Made by a program: the position numbers and the translations under genes. A DNA stretch of 64,000 nt from Sitta carolinensis (lineage: Eukaryota > Chordata > Aves > Passeriformes > Sittidae), in assembly GCA_032173965.1 (NCBI GenBank), contig CM063292.1, forward strand, positions 2,742,001 through 2,806,000, given 5' to 3'. Shown here piece after piece: positions 1 to 9,740 of the stretch. Position 1 is the stretch's first letter, and every line of letters begins with the position of its first letter. Under the pieces are notes generated by a model. The model was not told the DNA's origin. It was given only the letters and a program-made list of their open reading frames with translations, and searched no databases.

Positions 1-604
1 GGTAAAATGCTCTCCCACCATTGGAATAAAAATAGTCCTGGCTAGAATTTGTTTGTTGTAGATACATTACCTAAAGAAATTTAACTCTTTTTGCTGGCTG
101 GGAAATTTTAACTGACAACTTTGGATTTCCCTGGGAATATTCCCTTAAAATTCCTCAGTTCCTGCAAGATGTGGGTGCACAATTCCTCATTTCAGCATTC
201 CTGCTGTACTCACTCATGCAGGATTGTGTCTGCTTCCTAACTGGGTGATTTTAGAAATGAAAAGGCAACGACAAAGAAAAAGTTTTCCCAGCAGGAACCC
301 CCAGTAAAACAATTCACTCCAAGCTTTTCTGAAACTATTTGGGAAGCTGAGGAAGTTTCTGACACTGGGCAGGGGGAAAAGGCCAAATCCATCACAGAAA
401 AACTACCAATAAATAAAGATTCACATTTAAAATCTCTGTTCTTTGCTGTTTTGTTTCACTTGACATCTGCTCTTGCACCAAGTATTTCTAATTTTAAAAA
501 ATTGTTTCTCTATAAAACTGGGGGGTTTATCAGCAGGTTATTGGCTCCAGCAAGCCACCAGCAGCAAAGGTTTAAATTTTAACTTGAATTAGGACTGAAC
601 TTGC
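1..604. other. MTHFSD intron sequence, no exon seen
   Basis: AT-rich unique sequence downstream (on the minus strand) of the 605-730 exon. I searched it by eye for the next conserved segment (the MEKIP..LRSL region) and did not find it. It is most simply the start of the next intron. Confidence 0.6.
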
Positions 605-730
605 CTTGTGCCACATAATTCCCTGAGGTTTTGGTCGTTTGCAATGAGTCTGGATAGTCCTTGTTGGAGTGAGGATGTAATCCACAGTTAAATCATGATC
701 AGCCAGCAGCTCCTCTGCTATGTCAAGCAC
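605..730 (-). CDS. MTHFSD: MTHFSD exon 6, ending at a GC donor
   Basis: Acceptor CCTTGTAG, 42 codons [42 protein letters not shown], ending CACAAG before GCAAGT. No GT donor occurs at this position; AAG|GCAAGT is the standard strong form of a U2 GC-AG donor. The residues match the vertebrate stretch [20 protein letters not shown] and onward. I found no further exon between 1 and 604. Confidence 0.92.
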
Positions 731-3700
731 CTACAAGGCAGAGATTTGGTTAAGCAGCTAAACCCAAACTCCCTCAAACTGTGCCCCATTCCTGATGGCT
801 TGGCACAGGAAAATCCACCCAAGACAATGGGAATAAAGATGCCAAACCAGCATCATTCCATGTCTCCTCTCCAGCCAGAGCAGGAAGAGTCCCAGAGCTG
901 CCTCCCAGCTGGAGAGGGGAGAGCTGAACACCTGAGCTCACCTGGCAGTCGTGCACATGGTGACCACAGGAGTGTCCTCCTGCACTGCACCCATGGACAC
1001 CATCATTGCATATTCCATGTCTGCATAACCTTCCCCTTTGCCAATCCTCCAGCCTACAGCACAGAAAAGTGGGAAAAAAACCAAACAGCAGAGTGGAAAG
1101 TTGCTGTTAAAATGGTGTAACTAACTGAGCAGTCTGCAAGTTGTAACTCTGGGAAAAAAAAAAAAAAAATCAGATCAGCATCTTTCCCAGAGTGCAACTT
1201 TCCTTGAAATCAGCACTGAAATGAAATAAAACATCAGTTTCAATGACTCCTAAAAGATCCCAGAAGGTTCCCATTCAGCATAAACCAATTTCATGCAGCT
1301 AGCACAGCAGTCTATTTAGCACTTGTATTTAGAACCTTCTATTCATGTCCAGCACAGGTTAACGTGGGTAAAGAGGAGTCTGGGTCACACATAAAAACTC
1401 TGTTATTTTAGGCAAGGGATAAAGTCAGTGGAAAATTTGTCAGCACCAGCAGGTTTCCAAAATACCAGAAAATGCAAAATCTGATCCTCAAGCAGGCACT
1501 GAATCAGCAGGTCTGACACATGTCCTGCTCACAGAGATCCCTGAGCAGGCAGATCCCTTTAAAACACAAATTAGTGCTTGCCTCAAGAGTTTTCCTCAAC
1601 TCCCAACCCCTCTGAGCCCACTGCTGGGTGCTCACTGCATCCTGCAGGCATCTGGGAGCAGGGATTGGTCCCACACAGGGCACAACCCAAGGCCACAGCT
1701 CAGCTCCAAGGGAAAACCTGGCCCTGCCATGTGGGGTGGCCATCCTGCCACTGGCTGGACTCGGGATCTTCCTGCTGGAAGTGTTTCCTCACCTTTCTCA
1801 GAGACAGCCACTGATCCCACCACAACCAAGTCCACTTGTGCTTTCCCATCCAGCCCCACAGGCACGCTGTAGTCTTTTACACCCTGCAGGAAAAAAAAAA
1901 AAAAAACAAACAACAAACCAACATTTGAGGTTTGCAGAGTGCCCAATCTTCCAAGCACTGAGGCAGAAATGCAGGACATTTTGATAAATCCAAGTATCTC
2001 TTCCATGTTTAGCCAAGCTGTACATGTCTGGGAAGTTATCCCCCAGGGAATCCTAGAATAGATTCCCTACTACAGTGACAAGAATTTTGGCACACTGCAA
2101 GGAGAGCTGAGGGAGGTGGGCACTTTTAGAAGCAAGGTTATTTATTTAGGAGCAAAACCTGATATTTTGAAACACTTTTTTTGGAAATGTGTTCCTAAAA
2201 ATGAGGGTAAGTGACACTTCCTATTTACACTTCCCTACTCTAGTAAAAACCTGAGGAATAACAGAGCACTACAAACTCTTCAATTAATTCTGAAACACAA
2301 ATTAACAACTTTATTTAGACACAGACAGCTACAAAGAAATCTGAACTTACATCAAGTGATACAATTATTTCTTCCCTTCTCTCCCTGTTCAACCCCACCC
2401 ACTCCTCTTCAATCTGTTCTCATTTTAATGAAAATTCCATCCAGACTGCAGAAATTAAAAATTATGTTAACTTGGGGTTTTAAATATCAGAGGTTGAGAA
2501 CTATTAAAAATTACCTTGTGATTCAATCACTCCCAGTATATGTGCTGTAAATGCTCCTCCACACCAACTCGACTTGGTGCTAATTACAAATTAACAACAT
2601 TAAAATCACAAGGAAGAGCCAAACATTTTCTGTGCAGAGCACAAACCCCAAGAATTCAGTAATTTGTGGCTGGCTATCAGCACTAATGCCCATCAGGCAC
2701 TCCCCAGCAGTGTGGGAAGGATTGTTTGCACAGTGCTTTGTAAACACAAACTGCCAACAGCATTTTTTCATTAGTGGGCTGGGGGGAAAAAACCAGACAC
2801 ATGGTGGTAAGAGCCCAGATCAGACAGCAGGCCAAGAGAAAGGTCTCTTTCAAAAGTGCTCTTCAGCTCTGAACAGCTTAATTAGTTAATGACTCCAAAA
2901 GACCTTCCAACAAAGAAAGTCACTACTAATTACCAGCCATTTACAACCTCGGTTGTTTATGGGCTTGCTGCAGAACTTTATTGCCTCTAGCAGGAGATAA
3001 AGGAGGAAATAAATCCACGTTGAAACCTCTTCAGGCTGTACCAGTTGGGTTTCCAGGGCAAATGCAGATGGATATAAAAGCTGCCAGGGCTCTCTGGCCA
3101 AAGCCTTCAGCTGTACAGAGATTGTAACAGGAGAGGGCAGCAAGAGACCGCGCTGCAAACCCGCCCTCCCCACGTGGGGAGCCTCTCTGCAGGCTGTGAT
3201 CTAAAAAAAACCTCGTTTTTTCCCAAGTGCTAACACCTAAGAGCATTGAAATAACCCCCAAACGGTTCAGCAGCTCCAAACTGCACAATGAAGGAGCATG
3301 AAGAAGGATCTAACTCGCCTCAGGTCGCTCGTGGTTTTCCAAAAAAACATTGACAGATATCAGTGCTGTCCTGCCAAAACTACATTCTCCCCTGATTTCA
3401 GTATTATCAACGGCAGTTGTGTACACAAATCCAAGAATGACAGGAAGGTATTTCAGATTTTCCAACTTCCAGCTGGGTCATCCTAACCCCACACTGTCCC
3501 ACAAGTTAATTCAGCCCTCCCTCATCCCACCTGAGACGTGGCACATCTTCTCAGGATCTCCTTGGTTGCTCCTGGAGGGGGAACAATCCTATTGAACAGC
3601 CCAGTCCTCAGACGTGGCGTGGGAACCAGCAAAGTCTTCCTTGCCTGGGCAATGACACAAAAAGGTTCATTTTACACTTAATATTTTTATTGTCATACAG

Positions 3701-5489
3701 CAAAAACAGCGTGGCCAAATGTTTCATTTGTTATGCTGTGGTTAGTGTTGTTGTGTAGTACTTGTATGATTAATTTCCTCCAATATAGAGGAAAATTCCT
3801 CCAAAATTCCAGAAAAAGGTTTATTGAAGAAATAAAAGGTAAGACACACATTTGAAGATATTTGAGGACATACCTTTATAGACATCCTCTCTAAATAGAC
3901 ATAATCTATGTCTCTAAATAGCTTTATAACAGCTTCAAACTGGCAACGGGCAGGGTTAGATTGGATATTAGGGAGAAATTCCTTCCTGTGAGGGTGGGGA
4001 CACCCAGGCACAGGCACCCAGGTGGATCCTGGATCCCTGGCAGTGCCCAAGGCCAGGCTGGACACGGCTTGGAGCACTCTGGGCTAGTGGCAGGTAGCCA
4101 CGGCAGGAGGCTAGAACTGAATTACCTTCTAAATCCCTTCCATCCCAAACCATTCCAAGATACCCATTGATCCGACATCCCCACAACAGCTCCACAGAGG
4201 CAGTGCCAGGCTCTGCTGTGCCAGAAAATACACCTGTGGCATAGCAGAAAGTTGGTGTGGTGCTGGAGCAGATCCTCCAGCAGCAAAGGCAGGTGCTGCC
4301 ATCTCCAGGGAACTGTCTGGCATCAGCAGTGCAGGAGCAGGATGAGGAGTGTCTCCCCACCTGGGGTAATTCTCGCAAGACAATCATCGTGCCGGGTTAC
4401 CTGCAGAGCCGCCAGCCGGGCACCCTCCAGCGGTTTGTCGGGATCCACCTTCACCTCCCGCGCTCTGCCGAACGCCTCCAGCTCCCGCAGAGAGCAGCAA
4501 GCCTGCAGGGAGCCCTGAGCGAGGGAAGCAGCCAGAAGGACCAGATTTACACTTACTTCCAGCGTTAGGAAGCGGGCGTTCCTCTGGGGAGCATCGGGGT
4601 TTATTTTTACGGTGCGGGCAGCCCGGAACGCCTGCAAGCCCAGGAGCCTGGCGGCAGCGTGGGGAGCGCCCTGTTTGCACAAATATCAGCAGGTCACCGT
4701 TCTGAACCTGGCACCGCTGATTTCTGCTGAGTTTTTAATTGAGGGGATGTTAATTACTGTTAATCCCCGCAGATGTCCAAGGTTGGACAGGCCTTGAAGC
4801 AGCCTGGCATGGTGGAAGGTGTTCCTGATGACGGAGCTGAGGGTTCCCCTCCAGTTCAAACCGCTCTGGGTCCCCGTAATTAACGGGGTGGTTTTGCTTT
4901 CTTTAATGCCAGGGCTGCCAGGTGCTGGCCAGGGACACTGGGGGGGACTGGGGGAGACTGGGGAGAACTGGGGGAGAACTGCGGGGACTGAGGGAGAACT
5001 GGGGGGGACTGAGGGAGAACTGAGAGAGAACTGAGGGGAACTGGGGGAACTGAGGGGGGACTGGGGGGAACTGGGCAGGACTGAGGGGAACTGGGAGAGA
5101 ACTGAGGGGACTGGGGGGAACTGGGCAGGACTGAGGGGAACTGGGAGAGAACTGAGGGGGACTGGGGGGGAACTGAGGGGGAACTGGGGGAGAACTGAGG
5201 GGGACTGGGAGAGAACTGGAAGGGAACTGGGGGATCTGAGGGGGACTGGGAGAGAACTGAGGGGGACTGGGGGGGAACTGGAGGGGAACCGGGCCCGTGC
5301 TGCAGAGCGGGGGCAGGGAAGGAGCAGCAGGGGGAGGCGGCCCGGCCGTACCTTGAAGTTGGGGATGCGGCCGCGCACGGGCCGCGGGAACTCGGCCAGG
5401 CCGGCGGCCTCCAGGTGCTCCCACACCTTCTCCCGGATGTCCCACTTGGAGGCGGCCCCTGAGGGCAGCGCCCGCGCCGGGCCCGCCAT
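605..5489 (-). CDS. MTHFSD: MTHFSD, methenyltetrahydrofolate synthetase domain-containing protein (5' part, multi-exon, partial)
   Basis: The exons read on the minus strand give a protein collinear with vertebrate MTHFSD: an N-terminal [12 protein letters not shown] helix, [67 protein letters not shown] and VDYILTPTR. This is the 5-formyltetrahydrofolate cyclo-ligase-like fold; PTPRLRTG and GKGEGYAD are its conserved loops. In mammals the protein also carries a C-terminal RNA-recognition motif and is regarded as an RNA-binding protein; enzymatic activity is not established. Coding exons: 5352-5489, 4557-4670 (2a) or 4401-4514 (2b), 3531-3644, 1793-1883, 942-1053, 605-730. The RRM exons are left of the window. 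Oddities: duplicated exon 2, a 1-nt deletion in the 942-1053 exon that breaks the frame, and a GC donor at the 605 end. The gene is divergent from FOXC2. Gene identity is secure; intactness is not. Confidence 0.95.
942..1053 (-). CDS. MTHFSD: MTHFSD exon 5, carrying a 1-nt frame-breaking deletion
   Basis: Acceptor TGTAG, then [31 protein letters not shown], and donor GTGAGC. Near the 3' end the sequence reads ACC AT- GTG CAC GAC TGC CAG, where the family has T-I-V-H-D-C-Q. One base is missing from the ATC codon, so the exon is 112 nt instead of the expected 113. As written, the frame shifts and reaches a TAG four codons into the next exon. The rest of the exon, both splice sites and the neighbouring exons look under normal constraint, so an assembly error or a recent allele is more likely than an old pseudogene. 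Confidence 0.88.
1793..1883 (-). CDS. MTHFSD: MTHFSD exon 4
   Basis: The acceptor sits behind a long poly-T tract (TTTTTCCTGCAG). The 91-nt exon encodes [30 protein letters not shown] plus one base, followed by donor GTGAGG (phase 1). It fits the vertebrate protein without gaps. Confidence 0.95.
3531..3644 (-). CDS. MTHFSD: MTHFSD exon 3
   Basis: Acceptor TTGCCCAG, 38 codons [19 protein letters not shown]... through [17 protein letters not shown], then donor GTGGGA, phase 0 on both sides. PTPRLRTG is the conserved substrate-loop motif of the family. Confidence 0.95.
3953..4160 (+). mobile_element. CR1 LINE 3' fragment in the MTHFSD intron before exon 3
   Basis: Reads TTAGATTGGATATTAGGGAG, AAATTCCTTCCTGTGAGGGT, ...GGATCCCTGG..., CAAGGCCAGGCTGGA, ...CCTTCCATCCCAAACCATTC. 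This is the typical 3' terminal segment of avian CR1. It is degraded and 5'-truncated, and is inserted antisense to MTHFSD. Confidence 0.9.
4401..4514 (-). CDS. MTHFSD: MTHFSD exon 2b (alternative, [10 protein letters not shown] type)
   Basis: The acceptor CCCTCGCTCAG is followed by 38 codons [15 protein letters not shown]...[17 protein letters not shown] in phase 0, then donor GTAACC. As I recall it, the human reference isoform carries this [10 protein letters not shown] version. It starts 42 nt downstream of the end of exon 2a, which is too close for ordinary splicing between the two. Confidence 0.9.
4515..4556 (-). other. 42-nt intron-like spacer between MTHFSD exons 2a and 2b
   Basis: The spacer starts GTAAGT and ends CTCAG after a short pyrimidine-rich stretch, so both splice signals look functional. 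At 42 nt it is below the usual minimum for vertebrate U2 introns. It contains no stop in the exon frame and is exactly 14 codons long. Confidence 0.85.
4557..4670 (-). CDS. MTHFSD: MTHFSD exon 2a (alternative, KINPDAPQR type)
   Basis: The acceptor (...TTTGCACAAACAG on a longer scale, ending AACAG) is followed by 38 codons [11 protein letters not shown]...[12 protein letters not shown]...LE in phase 0, then a perfect donor GTAAGT. It is homologous to exon 2b: same length, same phase, 16 of 38 identical residues by my hand alignment (shared KxxPDxP, AF.xAR and AR motifs). The NPDAPQR motif looks closer to the microbial members of the family. It is probably used as an alternative to exon 2b. Confidence 0.85.
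4935..5292 (+). repeat. G-rich minisatellite in MTHFSD intron 1
   Basis: Irregular array of short units of the form ACTGGGGGGA, ACTGAGGGGA and ACTGGGAGAGA, each 9-16 bp, giving G runs every ~10 bases on the + strand (C-rich in the MTHFSD transcript). The long minus-strand frames across it ([14 protein letters not shown]) are translations of the repeat, not genes. Confidence 0.95.
5352..5489 (-). CDS. MTHFSD: MTHFSD coding exon 1
   Basis: 46 codons starting at ATG 5489-5487 ([20 protein letters not shown]...) and ending AAC TTC AAG before the donor GTACGG, phase 0. This ATG gives an N-terminus of about the expected length ahead of the conserved DIRE helix. The open frame continues upstream but runs into the CRE-rich promoter and has no family similarity there. 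Confidence 0.93.
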
Positions 5490-5497
5490 CGCCGTCG

Positions 5498-5670
5498 TGA
5501 CGTCACCGCCTTCGCCCGCCCGCCGTGACGTCACCGCCACCCCGGCCAGCGTTCCCGCTCGCTCTCCGCCGCGCCGTGACGTCACGCCACCACGCCCCTC
5601 GCTCTCCCCTCATCCATGACGTCATCACCACGCCCTCCCCGCCGCGCCCGCCCCTCCGGTGGTGATGTCA
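5498..5670 (-). promoter_or_regulatory. MTHFSD promoter with clustered CRE/ATF sites
   Basis: Four perfect TGACGTCA palindromes at 5498-5505, 5526-5533, 5577-5584 and 5617-5624, plus a one-mismatch TGATGTCA at 5663-5670, in a GC-rich, CpG-rich block directly upstream of the exon 1 ATG. TGACGTCA is the consensus for CREB/ATF dimers. No TATA box is apparent, consistent with a CpG-island promoter. Confidence 0.8.
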
Positions 5671-6470
5671 CTGCAAACAGGCCACGCCCCTCTATGCCAC
5701 AAGGGGAGGGACCTCACCGCTGGCCACGCCCTCCGGCGCGCGCACGGCAGCTACGGCGGCGCTGAGGGCTCAAAACGCCTCGAAGGCGAAGTTGGGTGTC
5801 AGGGCGAGGGGAGGTTGCTCAGGACCCGGTTTATTTCTGGAATTAAACATAAAAACGGCCGTGCTGGCGCATTAATGTGAGATTTCCGCCCGCATTATAT
5901 AAATACCACGGGCTTCCCATCACGTCTTGTGGCTGGGGGTAAAAACCCATCTCGCTTTTTGTGAAATAATCCCTCGCATTAATCTCCGTTTAAAACTGGC
6001 TGGTGGTGAATAAAACAACATCCAGCCTCCGAGTGGGTTCCCCTGTCTGCCGGCTTCCCGAAAGTTCACTTCTTGCCCTCCTTTAACTGGATAATAAGTG
6101 ATTTGTTCGCATGATTTATTATTTATGGAATTAGTGTATTCGGCTAAAACTACTCCAAGAGGAGGGAGGGCGCTGAGAATCGCGACATTCCTGAGCGCAG
6201 CGGGATGGAGGGGTCATGGGAACAATGAAACAACGAAGGTTTTATTTTAAAGCATGGCAGGACTGGGGGAAAACCTCTTCAGGGCCCTGGGATCCCTCGG
6301 AGCTGCGGCTGTGCCAGCCCAAAAAAGCAGAACAAATTCGGGTGCGCCTCCCCGAGCGCTTGCAGATGGAGCTGGGCAGATGGAAACTCCTTTTTCTGAG
6401 GAGTTTTTCCATGTGGAGCTGGGCCGAGGTGTTTGAAGCTCATTCCTGCCCTTCTTTCTCCCAGAAAGCT
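5671..6470. other. Intergenic spacer, MTHFSD side
   Basis: Starts GC-rich and becomes AT-richer. A TATATAAATA string at about 5895 and several TTAATTA-like strings are present, but no gene is apparent. Frames reading into 6471 and beyond belong to the minisatellite. Confidence 0.5.
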
Positions 6471-7222
6471 CAGGGAAAACTCCTGGAATACTCCTGGAAA
6501 ACTCACAGGAAACTCCTGGAAAACTCACAGGAAACTCCTGGAAAACTCACAGGAAACTCCTGGAAAGCTCTGGGAAAACTCCTGGAAAATTCCTGGAAAA
6601 CTCACAGGAAACTCATGGAAAACTCACAGGAAACTCACTGAAAACTCGTGGGAAACTCACAGGAAACTCACAGAAAATTCATGGAAAACTCATGGGAAAT
6701 TCCCGGAAAACTCCTGTGAAACTCACGAAAAAACGCATGGAAAACACCTGGGAAATTCATGGGAAACTCACAGCAAACTCACGGAAACTAGGGAAGCTCC
6801 CTGAAAACTCACGGGGAACTCATAGGAAAGACATGAAGAATGCTTGGGAAACTCCTGGGAAACTCCTGGAAAACTCCTGAAAAACTCCTGGGAAACTCCT
6901 GGGTAAATAACTCCTGGGAAACTCCTGGGTAACTAACTCCTGGGAATCTCCTGGGAATCTCCTGGGAATCTCCTGGGAAACTCCTGGGAAACTCCTGGGA
7001 AACTCCTGGGAAACTCCTGGGAATCTCCTGGGAATCTCCTGGGAATCTCCTGGGAATCTCCTGGGAATCTCCTGGGAAATCCTGGGAAACTCCTGGGAAA
7101 CTCATTGAAAAGTCACAAAGAACACATGGAAAACTGGAAAACTGCCGGGAAGCTCACAGGAAACTCACAGAAAACTCCCGGAAAACTCACAGAAAATTCC
7201 CCGAAAACTCCTGGAAATCTCC
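6471..7222 (+). repeat. 11-bp minisatellite (GGAAACTCCTG)n
   Basis: About 750 bp of an 11-bp unit with two main variants, GGAAACTCCTG and GGAAACTCACA, plus a GGAATCTCCTG variant between about 6945 and 7070. Because 11 is not a multiple of 3, every frame reads the same cycling peptide (GKLTGNSWKTHRKLLENSQE-like), which explains the spurious ORFs. Confidence 0.97.
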
Positions 7223-8144
7223 CAGGGCTGGGGACCAGGCTCTGGGCTCAGCAAAAAACTCTCCTTCCGAGGATTGGCTTCCACGAAAGAGGACCCGAGC
7301 TGCTTTCTACAAATCTGTAAAAAAAAAAAAAAAAATCCTTAAAACCCCGAGGAGCTTGCTGATGAAGTGGCATTTTTCCCTGCTGGTTCAATTCTCTCGT
7401 CCCCACGGGGCTGAAATTTGCTCCAAATCCCTTTTGCGGGTCTTTTCTGTCCCTCATAGGGATGTCACTCTTTTCTTTGGGAAGCAGACAAGGCTACCTC
7501 GTCTTTGTAAATTAAATCAATCTCGGGATGTGCCTGAATCGCTTCTAAAATCCATTTTTACCGTTTGATCTGCTGAATCAAGTGTTTCAGTGAGAGAGGT
7601 TAAAAAAGGATTTTGAAACAAACAAACCGCAGCGTATTCCCTTGAAACACCCGCAACTTGTGAAAACACCTAAAAAAAGGGAGGGGCAGATGAATCAGAT
7701 GAATCCAAAACCTGGGAAAAATGCAGGAAGAAACTCCTTGTGCTGCAGGAGTCATTCCTTGGAACTGCAGGCTGAACACGCCAGGGCAGCCACGAAAATC
7801 AGCCCAAATTCACCCAAAAAGGAGCTTTAAACCAGCCATAATGCTCTGCTTGGGGTTCAAGAGTGAAAATTTAAAAAAAAGGCTACGAATTTTAAAGGGA
7901 AGCATTTTTAATGGTGTTTTCGTTAAAGAAAAGTGTGAATTTCCATGTGTGAATAAAGCGTGTGTGAGTGAATTTTTGTGTTTATGAAATTACCCGGTGA
8001 AGAAGGCTCCTTAAGGCAGGTGGGGCTGTCCCAGGCTGTCCCGTTTGGTCCCAGCAATGGCTGGAAAATTGGGATGCACCAGTCCCCTGCAGCCAGAGGT
8101 TACTGAAATTCCTGTGCATCAATGGGTCTTGGCTGGACTGGTGC
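7223..8144. other. Intergenic spacer, no gene seen
   Basis: Unique, mostly AT-rich sequence with a poly-A run at about 7319-7335. No open frame has recognisable content. Confidence 0.5.
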
Positions 8145-8312
8145 CTTCCCTTCCCTTCCCTTCCCTTCCCTTCCCTTCCCTTCCCTTCCCTTCCCTTCCC
8201 TTCCCTTCCCTTCCCTTCCCTTCCCTTCCCTTCCCTTCCCTTCCCTTCCCTTCCCTTCCCTTCCCTTCCCTTCCCTTCCCTTCCCTTCCCTTCCCTTCCC
8301 TTCCCTTCCCTT
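8145..8312 (+). repeat. (TTCCC)n pentanucleotide satellite
   Basis: About 168 bp of uninterrupted TTCCC, roughly 33 copies, pure pyrimidine on the + strand. The perfection implies recent expansion or an assembler-collapsed length. Confidence 0.98.
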
Positions 8313-8462
8313 CTTCCTTCTCTCTTCCCTACTTTTCCTCTCTCCCTGCTCACTTATTTTCTCCACTCATCCTCTCAGTTCCCACCTTTATCCTCTCCCA
8401 CACTTCTTCCTCTTTTCCTGCTCAGTCCCTCATTGTCCCCATCTCTGTCCCCTGTTCTGTCC

Positions 8463-9288
8463 TCTGTCCCATCCCTGTCCTTTCCCCATCCCCTGTCCCT
8501 TTCCCTATCCCCTGTCCCATTCCCATCCCCTGTCCCATTCCCATCCCCTGTCCCTTTCCCATCCCCTGTCCCTTTCCCATCCCCTGTCCCTTTCCCTATC
8601 CCCTGTCCCATTCCCATCCCCTGTCCCATTCCCATCCCCTGTCCTTTTCCCATCCCCGGTCCTTTCCCCATCCCCTGTCCCATTCCCATCCCCTGTCCCA
8701 TTCCCATCCCCTGTCCCTTTCCCCATCCCCTGTCCCATTCCCATCCCCTGTCCCATTCCCATCCCCAGTCCCATTCCCATCCCCTGTCCCATTCCCATCC
8801 CCTGTCCCATTCCCATCCCCTGTCCTTTCCCCATCCCCTGTCCTTTTCCCATCCCCGGTCCTTTCCCCATCCCCTGTCCCATTCCCCATCCCCTGTCCCA
8901 TTCCCATCCCCTGTCCCTTTCCCCATCCCCTGTCCCATTCCCATCCCCGGTCCTTTCCCCATCCCCTGTCCCATTCCCATCCCCTGTCCCATTCCCATCC
9001 CTGTCCCATTCCCATCCTCTGTCCCTTTCCCATCCCCTGTCCCTTTCCCTATCCCCTGTCCCATTCCCATCCCCTGTCCCATTCCCATCCCCTGTCCCAT
9101 TCCCATCCCCTGTCCTTTCCCCATCCCCTGTCCTTTCCCCATCCCCTGTCCCATTCCCATCCCCTGTCCATTCCCATCCCTGTCCCTTTCCCATCCCCTG
9201 TCCCTTTCCCTATCCCCTGTCCCATTCCCATCCCCTGTCCCATTCCCATCCCCAGTCCCATTCCCATCCCCTGTCCTTTCCCTGTCCC
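8463..9288 (+). repeat. 18-bp C-rich minisatellite (CCCATTCCCATCCCCTGT)n
   Basis: About 825 bp of a CCCATTCCCATCCCCTGT unit with CCCTTTCC and CCTTTCCCC variants. With the preceding TTCCC tract and linker it makes a ~1.1-kb polypyrimidine-rich block. The 300-500-residue frames on both strands (PFPSPVPFPS- or GDGNGTGDGN-like) are the repeat translated. Confidence 0.97.
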
Positions 9289-9375
9289 CGCGCGGTGCCG
9301 GGGAGCGCTGCAGTCCCCGCGGTGTCCCGTGGGGGCGACACACGCCGCGAGGAGCCCCCGCGGGCAGGTGAGACC

Positions 9376-9740
9376 GGAGCGGGCCCGGGAATTGCACCGG
9401 GAACGGCACCGGGAATGGGCCCGGGAATTGCACCGGGAGCGGGCCTGGGAACGGCACCGGGAATTGCACCGGGAACGGGCCCGGGAATGAGCCTGAGAAT
9501 GGCCCGGGAATGGCACCGGAATCAGCCCCGGGAACGGTCCGGGAACGGCCCCGGGGCCGCCCTGGGCACGGCCCGGGAACAGCACCGGGAACGGCCCCGG
9601 AGCGACCCGGGAACGGCCCCCGGAGCAGTCCGGGAATGACACCGGGAACGGCTCTGGAAAAGCCCAGGAACGACACCGAGAACAGCCCGGGAACGGCCTC
9701 GGGAATGACACCGGGAACGGCCCCGGGAGCGGTCCCGGGG
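9376..9740 (+). repeat. GC-rich minisatellite (GGGAACGGCACC)n
   Basis: About 365 bp of degenerate 12-bp units of the type GGGAACGGCACC or GGGAATGGCCCC, starting about 90 bp after the previous array but with an unrelated unit. Confidence 0.93.

Noticed and set aside
1..5489. MTHFSD as a processed or fully decayed pseudogene
   Set aside because: Introns, splice sites, phases and most exon sequences are intact, and the promoter is a well-formed CpG island. Only one base is missing.
5890..5910. TATATAAATA as a gene promoter
   Set aside because: No downstream ORF or conserved transcript feature; AT-rich strings of this kind occur by chance.
6216..7105. Lys/Asn/Thr-rich frames
   Set aside because: 11-bp repeat reading the same cyclic peptide in every frame.
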